Under the pieces are notes generated by a model. The model had not been told where the DNA came from, searched no databases, and saw only the letters and a program-made list of their open reading frames with translations. DNA of 64,000 nucleotides from Dacryopinax spathularia. Lineage: Eukaryota > Basidiomycota > Dacrymycetes > Dacrymycetales > Dacrymycetaceae. A program made the position numbers and the translations under genes. Below are positions 57,163 to 64,000 of the stretch, piece after piece; position 1 is the stretch's first letter, and each line of letters begins with the position of its first letter. The DNA is taken from assembly GCA_037974965.1 (NCBI GenBank), contig JBBPFI010000014.1:868001-932000 (forward strand), given 5' to 3'.

Positions 57163-58134
57163 TCATTTCGCCGTGCCGCGGTAGAGCATAAGGCTGATCA
57201 CGGCCGCTGTCCCAAGCGCAGCCCCGAGCCCAGTGAACAATGCATCCCAGTACGCCGAGCTAATCCCAAGAGGATTGGCGGGTGCAGGCTGTCCTCGATG
57301 CCCCGTTCTTGCTGACCGCCCGCTCCTCTTCCCCAAATCAGCAGGCGTGGGCACCTGCCCCCTCTCCCACCCCTCGTCCAACAGCCGCTCCATATCCGCC
57401 TCCTCCAGCCTCGCCAGCTCCTCCAATTCCCACACCTCGCACACCTCGACCATCCACGCCATCCTCTTCTTCCCCACCTCCCCCCCACTCCCCGGCGCTC
57501 TCGCCCTCAGCCGTCTTCTCAGCTCCCCGACCCGCTCAATCGCCCGCCCGCAGTCTTTCGGCAGACTACGCTCAATCTTCCTCCGAATAATGTTCGCAAT
57601 CTTCGGCCCTTTCCCGCCCGTGCTCACTAGCACCTGCAGTGGCCCATCCCGGATCTGACTGCCGAAATAGAAGTCGCATTCCGGCGGTACGTCCGCGACG
57701 TTCACGGGTATGCGCCTCTTCCTCGCTTCGTTGCAGATCTCGCGCGAGACTAAGGGGTCGTCAATAGCAGTGAGGACCATATCCGCCCCTCCGTCCAGCT
57801 CGAGATCGTTCGCGCCAAACCAGGCTCGGTCGTAGTACGTTATCCGCACCCTAGCCCATGGATCATGAAAGATCCTATACTCCACTTCTGGGCTCAAGCC
57901 AGCAGAAGGACAGACGAGCGTGACGTATGCATCGGCCTCGAGGACGTTGGTGAGCCTTCCGGCGGCAACGTGACCGCCGCCGACGAGGAGGACGCGTTTG
58001 TTCTTGAGCTGCCAGGCGAGGAGGAGGGAGCCGCCTGGGCGGAGGGAGGGGTACTGCCCGTTGCTGGCGGTGTGCGGCGGGGAAGGCGGTTGGGTTGAGG
58101 GGAGCGTTGAGGGTGTTGGAGGGTCGGTGGACAT
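57163..58134 (-). CDS. MET8: Siroheme synthase Met8 (precorrin-2 dehydrogenase/ferrochelatase)
   Basis: Bifunctional enzyme oxidising precorrin-2 and inserting iron to make siroheme, the cofactor of sulfite (and nitrite) reductase. Intronless, 323 aa from MSTDPPTPSTL; the frame is open further upstream (to 58338), but that part is not conserved. Rossmann site KNKRVLLVGGGHVAAGRL, then MVLTAIDDPLVSREIC (conserved Asp region used for both activities in yeast Met8), NVADVPPECDFYFGSQI, LVSTGGKGPKIANIIR and the helical dimer/C-terminal domain. A predicted membrane helix ends the protein (YWDALFTGLGAALGTAAVI), as in other fungal Met8 proteins. Presence implies assimilatory sulfate reduction. Confidence 0.9.
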   Translation of the reverse strand: MSTDPPTPSTLPSTQPPSPPHTASNGQYPSLRPGGSLLLAWQLKNKRVLLVGGGHVAAGRLTNVLEADAYVTLVCPSAGLSPEVEYRIFHDPWARVRITYYDRAWFGANDLELDGGADMVLTAIDDPLVSREICNEARKRRIPVNVADVPPECDFYFGSQIRDGPLQVLVSTGGKGPKIANIIRRKIERSLPKDCGRAIERVGELRRRLRARAPGSGGEVGKKRMAWMVEVCEVWELEELARLEEADMERLLDEGWERGQVPTPADLGKRSGRSARTGHRGQPAPANPLGISSAYWDALFTGLGAALGTAAVISLMLYRGTAK

Positions 58135-59335
58135 CGACGGGTATCGCTTGGGTGCTTTTGTGAGGCAGTAGTAAGTGAGTGCTGAAAAGAGTAGGAGAGT
58201 AGGGGACGGGATGACGTCCCTCCGGCGGGAGTTGTTGTGGCTGTGAGTTCGGAAGATTGACTTGCTTTCCGAAGGAACGGCCATGTACTGGAATCGCACT
58301 TCTTTCATAACTACCAGAACGCGTAGTAACGAAAACACAAATAATTATTTCCACCAAAGTGCCTCGATGATAGTGGATGGAATGAGCCTTTTTCCTGCAC
58401 ATACGAGCACTCGACACCGGGACAATATCTTCCTCATGCTAGACACCGGATCTACGAAGGTAACCAAGCCCAATTGCCGATGAGGGCAGAAGCTGCCGGT
58501 TGGTCTGGTCAAGGACCAAATCCTTGGCGGTCTGCGCACAACAGGCTAGGCTCATGTGAGGCTGCGACATTTATCATGCTCGCCGCCTTCTCGCGTTTAC
58601 AGTAGACCTGTAGCATCTTCCCAGACTCGTGCAAGGGAGAATGAACGTGGCGGAGTCCAAGAACAAGCCATTAGAGTATAAGCAAGTGCGGCGAAGAAAT
58701 TCGTGAAGCATAGAAATTAAACCAGCAGGCAAGTCATCATCAGGACTTCCCGTTCTGAGCCACGCTGAACAAGAAGACTCCAAGGACACCCTGCGGTCAA
58801 GTGCCCACTCAGGAGGTGTCCCTGCGATCCCCAGGGATACTTAGCCTTCTCCGACACATTGGCACCTGCGTCCTGAAAGCCTCACCAGCTCAGACCCAGA
58901 AACACGGATGGCGAAGACATAGCACCCCCCCATCCCGGCAGGCTAAGTACTCGTCACCCGTGTTTGCTCGAGAGCCCACCAGGCAGGTATGCAGGCTCCA
59001 AGCCGAAGACAGGGAGGGAAGAAAGGAATGAAAGTGTCTTGCGTTGATAGTGCACGGCCCCGGGGTTGTGGGTGACAGCACGTTCGGACAGTGCGGGGCA
59101 GGGCGGGGGATAACGGGTCGTGAGCGGGACGAAACGGGTCGGGTGCTGCTTGCTTGAGCACTGACAGGAAAAGTCAGCGCGGACGTCAAAAGCAGGGATG
59201 AACGTACTCTACAAGTAAGACACGAACCGAACCCCAGTGATGAAACATGTTCAGGGCTATTGATATTCTTGGACAATGTCTGGACGATGTCCAGAGCATG
59301 TCGCAGAGATAGGCGCATGACTTGTCGTAGGGTTT

Positions 59336-59638
59336 GTAGGGGACAGGACGCGCCAGAGTTGTCGACAGTCACAGTAGTCATGCATCATGCATCATGCCAT
59401 GTGTAGCCTACCAGCCCGAGCGGTGACAAGCAAGGTCGATAGCGAGAGACCAGGAGAGGCACATGACTCCGGAGCGCGCTATGCATATGCCACGCACGTC
59501 GTAGGGGACCGCCCACTGGCAAGCCGTGCGGGACGACCTAAGCAAGCAGCGCGAAGCACGCCCTCTGGCATCCAAGGGCAGCACATGACAAGCCAATATG
59601 TCCTTCCTGCCAAGGCTTGAGGCTCGGGCGTAGGGGAC
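59336..59638. promoter_or_regulatory. Three copies of GTAGGGGAC, candidate factor-binding cluster
   Basis: The exact 9-mer occurs at 59336-59344, 59501-59509 and 59630-59638, with the outer two bases also partly shared (CGTAGGGGACCG in the last two). It contains AGGGG, the stress response element core bound by Msn2-type zinc fingers. The function is inferred. Confidence 0.3.
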
Positions 59639-60587
59639 CGGGGGTAGAGCATTCCAGTCCCAGCCGACTTGGGCTGCCGAGCCAAGCTAGACAGACAGAC
59701 TGCTCGCCGGTGAGCGGCAAGCAGGCATACAGCATAGGACGCCCCGACGGCATCGCACAAAGCGTGCGAGTGCACTGTACGTTGCAGTGCGGTACACAGA
59801 GCTCTACAGCCTTCGGCTACCAAAGTCGTTATTTTGGAAATGGAGTCGGTTCCTGTCTCCCTCATCTAGAGGCGTTAAGATCCAGTCCACTTGACGCGCA
59901 TCTTCCGCACCCGGTACCTTCTGTTTGTTGTTTATCATCCTTAATATCTCATAATATTGCCGAGGTGGAGTGCGATGCGATCGGCTCGGGTTGACGGATG
60001 GCGGAGGAATGTGCCTGTGTTCTGCCGCCTACGAAGGGGAGGAGAGGGAGGCTGAGACCTGGACGGGCTCTGGGGAGATGCTTATCGGCGCCACTGGCTG
60101 GGGTCGAGGTACATGCGAGATAGCGGGGAGGATGTTGCGGGAGAGGAGGTTGTTGAGGTGGGTGGGGGATGCGATGTTGGCGAAGGTGTGGCGCCGGAAT
60201 TGCTCTGGGTTGATGGTCGATGGGTGTTGGATGGAGTGCGGTGGATGTTACCCGAAGAGATAAGATGGACGGACCTATGTATGCAACAGGTACGAAAGTT
60301 ATTTGTATCTCCTACTTTCTGCAAGTCGTGTAAGAGCTGTCCTTGGTGCACGTCGCAAGAAACTTGAGTCGAGTTAAATTAATGTGCATGGTGCATTCCC
60401 CAAGCCGATTCATACCCACTAGCGGCCAAATGCCAAGCCCAACAATGCCCATCACAAACACATTTCATGCAGAGATGAATGCCGACATCCGCAGCACAGC
60501 GCCCAAGAGCTATTTTTCGATAATCACGTTCCCCCTTCCCTCGGTTCCCTTCCGTCCTCGCGCGCCCTATCTCGCGCTCTGATTGGC

Positions 60588-60604
60588 TGACGCACGATGA
60601 CGCA
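60588..60604 (+). promoter_or_regulatory. Two TGACGCA half-sites 10 bp apart, next to a CCAAT box
   Basis: TGACGCA at 60588-60594 and 60598-60604, one helical turn apart, with ATTGG at 60582-60586 just before. TGACGCA-type sites are known targets of CREB/ATF-like bZIP factors. They may serve the gene to the right. Confidence 0.3.
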
Positions 60605-61986
60605 CCTGCAACCTCCGAAGGACAGTGCACCATCTGGGACGGGTGGCGCCTACGCACGCTCTCTGGGACGGCACATCACCGGCCTTGGACGCTTCGGACG
60701 GCAAACGGAAAGGCACACACCCACACACAACCGACGAAAGTCTGAATTTTTGAATTGGACCAATAATGGCACGATCTGGCAGCAGTGACAACATTCCAGT
60801 CCTGCCTGAGCACCCGGCACGTTCCCCCAAAGTTGTGCCTCGAGGCACCGCATAGCTCGGCGCAACAAAAGCTGGTCTCTCCGCCTTCCGGTGCGATGAT
60901 CGGGTGTGCGAGGACACGCTATCGCCCGAGCTCGGTTCATCCAGACCCACCGAAGGAAGGATTGACTGAGGTAGAGGCAATTGCGTTTCCCCATCCTGTT
61001 CTCCTCTATCCTCCCCCCCATCACTCTCCTCCTTCCCATCAATTCCTAAATTTGAATTTGGAGCGAGACCAGAGTGGTGGTACCGAATCAAGGGAACCAC
61101 GCACGAGGCCCCCTTCCTCCCCCTCCCGAACCCCTCAGCTCCCACTCTCCACCATCCTTCTCGCCCCTCTGTCCGCACACGTCGGGTCGTCATCATTTCG
61201 CATCGGCAGCAGTCGCATCACTTTCGAATCATCCCGCCCTGCCGGCCGAAAGTGACCTTCTGTCACCCCGAGTACCTGGAAGGAGAACGAACAGCCCGCA
61301 CAGAGCGCACGGAACACCGGCCGGTCCTCGTTCGGAGTGTGGATATCGCAATATTGCGGTGTGTGATAGAGTAGTACGAGGTAGGCCTTGCTCCCCTTCG
61401 CTCCTTCCTCCCTTCGTCCTATCCCTATTCCCACCCCACGACTCTCCTCCCCTGAGAAGCTTTATCGTCGGTTTCTCTACGGGCCAGGGCTGACCTTGGC
61501 CTTTCATGTCCAGGCGACTATCATCAGTCCCTCAGCCCCGCCCCCAACTCCCAGCAGGACCTATCAACGACCTACGACAACGAAAGGAGGGAGAGAGAGA
61601 AAAGAGGCAAGCTACTACGAGCCTATCCTCGACCGGTGCGTCCCCTTCCTCTCCTCTATTCATCTCCATCCCCATCCCTTTGCACGTTCGTTGGTTCTTC
61701 GCCTCTCCTTCATATTTCTTTTCCTGGACTTTGTGGCTTTGGGAAAGGAGGATGGGAAGCGGTGGCTTTGCCCTGGCCATATCTGAGTGTGCGGTGCAAG
61801 ATATTGTGCTATCGGCACGGAATGCTGCTCGCTCCCCCACCCTTGGGCCGGAGGTAGACAATCGTCGCCGGCTAGCCCCTAGCGCCTTCAGTTGCGGGCT
61901 AGAGGCAAGCATATGCTACTGTATAACGACACACCCGCCCCTCCCACATTTTCCACCTCTATCACCACCTCGGGTGCTTGCTGGGG

Positions 61987-64000
61987 ATGTCCTCCACACC
62001 AACAAGTACGCTCAGTACCACCTTCTCCGTCGGAGGAGCGTCGGGTGCGGCGACTCCGACGACTTCGGGCGCAGCAGCACCTTCCCCTGCTTCTACCTCT
62101 GCTTCTGCATCAGAATCGGCTTCTTCAACTCCTCTTGCTTCTCTGCCTTTTGTTTCTCTTCCCGTTCCTTCCTCTTCTGTTTCTGCTGGAAGTGGATCAA
62201 CACCCGCTTCCTTCACGACGACATCGTCAGATGCGTCACCAGGGGCGGGAGGGGCGTCATACCCTGCTACGTCAGGGAGCACGTCGGGGAGCTTGCTGGC
62301 ATCGTCGGCCGGACCAACATCCGTGTCGGGTGCCGGCGGCACGGGGATGAGCAGCGTGGGCGGGACGACGACGGGGGAGGGATCAGCCGGTCTGTCTTCC
62401 TCGGAGGCGACAACTGCCTCTTCGTCGTCGACGGCGGCGAGCACTACTACCGCATATGGAGAGACGAGCGGGCAAGGGACGACGAGCTTCGGTGCAACGA
62501 GCCCAGCGTCGACTGGGGCGGTAGGGCCAACGGCCTCAATGCCGACCTCCCCCTCCCAGCAGACATCGGAGTTGGCCTTGTTGACCAGTACAGGCCCAAG
62601 TGGCCTATCTGGTCCTGGCTCGATCGGCCCGTCCGGTTCAGCCAGCGGCCTGTCGAGCTCGAGCACCCCTTCTTCTGCAGCTTCTACGTCTTCTGCTACG
62701 GCGGTATATGCGTCATCTTTTTCTCAATCTTCCTCCTCCTTGATATCTCCTGAAGCGGTAGCTTCAACATCATCACTATCTTCTGTCTTATCCGCTCCCT
62801 TGTCCGCCCTTCTATCAGGCACCCCATCCTCCACCTCTTTTTCCTCTCCTCTCTCAAGTCTCACTCCCTCCTCGCTAGTATCATCGGGCTCATCATTTGT
62901 CTTTGTTTCTGCTTCTTCCTCGATCGACTCTATTCCGATTACTGCAACCCCGACTATCACCTCAATCGCAACGTCCTCTGCTCTGTCGACGGCCGATTCG
63001 ACCACGACTGCTGCACCGTCAACGTCCGCATCTTCGTCGACAACTGCCACTTCGGTTGCATCTACACCAACCGCACCGTCTACGTCGGCGGCTTCACCTA
63101 CTTCATTTTCTCCTACCACAACCCAAAATGACTCTTCAACGGGTCTGACAACGTCTTTTGACGCATCCACATCTCCATTGACCTCGTCTACATCCCTCGA
63201 TACCACATCTCCTTCCACAAATATCCCCTCGTCAACCCCACCGATTACCACGCTCACCACAATCCTCACCACCACCCAAAATCCATCCACCACCACTGTT
63301 ACCACCTTACCACCCTCCATCACCCCTGCTCCATCATCTGCTTCTGGTTTGGTTTCTTCTCCTGGGCTTACGACTGACATATCAATTTTCTTCACCGGGC
63401 AACTGGCCGCACTCTCATCTTTTTCTGCAACAAACACGGATACCACTCCCACTCCCGCAAACACAAACACAAACACAAACGCAAACACGAACACGAACAC
63501 GCTTATGTCCGCGACGGTAACGACGCCTGTTTCTTCACCATCCGTTTCATCTCCTGTTTTGGGTTCTTCCGGTGCTTCTTTTTCATCTGATTCTGCACCG
63601 TCGACGTCATCCCCTTTCTCCGTATCATCATCGACGTCCTCGTCCGTAGATACATCCTCTGCTCCATCTAGCAGCAGCAGCTCAGCAGGGTCGACATCTA
63701 GCGTAGTGTCCTCCACCCCTACACCTACGCCAACTTCCTCGCCAACTTCATCCTCAACAGCGCCCGAGACATCATCCTCCAGCGCACCGCCTCCCACAAC
63801 CGCATCACCATCCAGCCTAACGCCAGCACCCTCCTCACCCTCACCACCTCCAGCCGCATCACCCTCCTCCTCTTCAAATCCGGCTTCATCCCCTGCGGCC
63901 GCTGTATCGCCCTCGCCTACTCCGAGCAGCAGCGACCCGCCCACGTCGCCCTCGTCCTCGGACCCTGCCTCCCCGACCAGTTCGGCCCAGCCTATGTCCT
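61987..64000 (+). CDS. Mucin-like Ser/Thr-rich protein, running off the right edge
   Basis: Frame open without a stop from 61987 (MSSTPTSTLSTTFSVGG) to the window end, at least 671 codons, made almost only of Ser, Thr, Ala and Pro with few charged residues. An Asn-Thr repeat (NTNTNTNANTNTNT) is encoded at about 63457-63503. Such composition is typical of heavily O-glycosylated cell-surface proteins: signalling mucins (Msb2/Hkr1 type) or adhesins. The start codon is uncertain, as no signal peptide is seen after it; an upstream exon is likely, and the nearest in-frame stop is at about 61924. The C-terminal domain that would identify it lies outside the window. Long reverse-strand frames here are shadows of this composition. 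Confidence 0.62.
   Translation, partial: MSSTPTSTLSTTFSVGGASGAATPTTSGAAAPSPASTSASASESASSTPLASLPFVSLPVPSSSVSAGSGSTPASFTTTSSDASPGAGGASYPATSGSTSGSLLASSAGPTSVSGAGGTGMSSVGGTTTGEGSAGLSSSEATTASSSSTAASTTTAYGETSGQGTTSFGATSPASTGAVGPTASMPTSPSQQTSELALLTSTGPSGLSGPGSIGPSGSASGLSSSSTPSSAASTSSATAVYASSFSQSSSSLISPEAVASTSSLSSVLSAPLSALLSGTPSSTSFSSPLSSLTPSSLVSSGSSFVFVSASSSIDSIPITATPTITSIATSSALSTADSTTTAAPSTSASSSTTATSVASTPTAPSTSAASPTSFSPTTTQNDSSTGLTTSFDASTSPLTSSTSLDTTSPSTNIPSSTPPITTLTTILTTTQNPSTTTVTTLPPSITPAPSSASGLVSSPGLTTDISIFFTGQLAALSSFSATNTDTTPTPANTNTNTNANTNTNTLMSATVTTPVSSPSVSSPVLGSSGASFSSDSAPSTSSPFSVSSSTSSSVDTSSAPSSSSSSAGSTSSVVSSTPTPTPTSSPTSSSTAPETSSSSAPPPTTASPSSLTPAPSSPSPPPAASPSSSSNPASSPAAAVSPSPTPSSSDPPTSPSSSDPASPTSSAQPMS

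Larger units (their letters stand above)
58135..61986. other. 3.8 kb region with no supported gene
   Basis: Between MET8 (-) and the Ser/Thr-rich gene (+), probably including a long upstream control region. It contains three copies of GTAGGGGAC (59336, 59501, 59630), a CATGCAT tandem repeat (59379-59399), two TGACGCA half-sites 10 bp apart beside a CCAAT box (60581-60604), and a perfect palindrome CGCAATATTGCG (61347-61358). Frames of up to about 200 codons exist but none has a known domain. A possible upstream exon of the right-hand gene, 61506 to about 61638 with a GTGCGT donor, cannot be confirmed. Confidence 0.45.

Noticed and set aside
60567-61196. 209-codon minus-strand frame in the long gene-free region
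   Set aside because: No family resemblance, and biased, irregular composition; probably chance in GC-rich DNA.
61506-62753. 415-codon plus-strand frame at the mucin start
   Set aside because: From 61987 on it is the wrong frame of the Ser/Thr-rich coding sequence, giving an unlikely Cys/Phe-rich product. Its first part could still be a real upstream exon.
62724-63944. 406-codon Asp/Glu/Val-rich minus-strand frame
   Set aside because: Pure antisense shadow of Ser/Thr codons (TCN/ACN read backwards give acidic/Val codons).

Overview
The window is nuclear DNA of a fungus, most likely a basidiomycete yeast of the Tremellomycetes (a Trichosporonales-like lineage is my best guess from gene style, not proven). 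Genes are packed on both strands, GC-rich, and split by many tiny GT-AG introns of about 45-80 nt with GTGCGT/GTACGT-type donors and CTAAC branch points. The gene set is eukaryotic core: spliceosome, U3 snoRNP, RNase P, ESCRT-III, COMPASS, dolichol synthesis, complex I. I rebuilt exon chains by hand. In most multi-exon genes the summed exons are a multiple of three, which supports the models.

Left third (1-24 kb): a hexose transporter cut by the left edge; an F-box protein; a 1.6 kb gene-free stretch holding a candidate small inverted-repeat element; a PP2C phosphatase; UTP13; a second F-box protein; a short-chain dehydrogenase; the RNase P subunit RPP1; a U-box cyclophilin (CYP8/PPIL2); VPS20; two divergently transcribed GST-like paralogues 1.5 kb apart; a small Mim2-like membrane protein; and cytochrome b5 reductase.

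Middle (24-50 kb): SWD3/WDR5; a large mitochondrial PPR protein; an alpha-glucoside-type sugar transporter with a 2.4 kb upstream gene-free region; a 6PGDH-like DUF1932 protein; a YjbQ/UPF0047 protein; an exonuclease III-type nuclease; a complex I subunit (NDUFB10 type); the 2177-residue helicase BRR2; a second sugar transporter paralogue carrying one frameshift; and NUS1.

Right part (50-64 kb): a second PPR protein; a secreted Ser/Thr-rich, probably GPI-anchored protein; a secreted precursor with four copies of the core ILIPPRPKxW separated by acidic spacers (the most novel item here); a WRAP73 homologue; MET8; a 3.8 kb gene-free stretch with repeated short motifs; and a mucin-like Ser/Thr-rich protein that runs off the right edge.

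Most genes are unrelated housekeeping loci and do not form a pathway cluster. The exceptions are the duplicated pairs (GST-like, sugar transporters) and a 50-64 kb segment with several secreted or wall-type products. I recognised no retroelement, virus-like element, rRNA, tRNA or CRISPR array.
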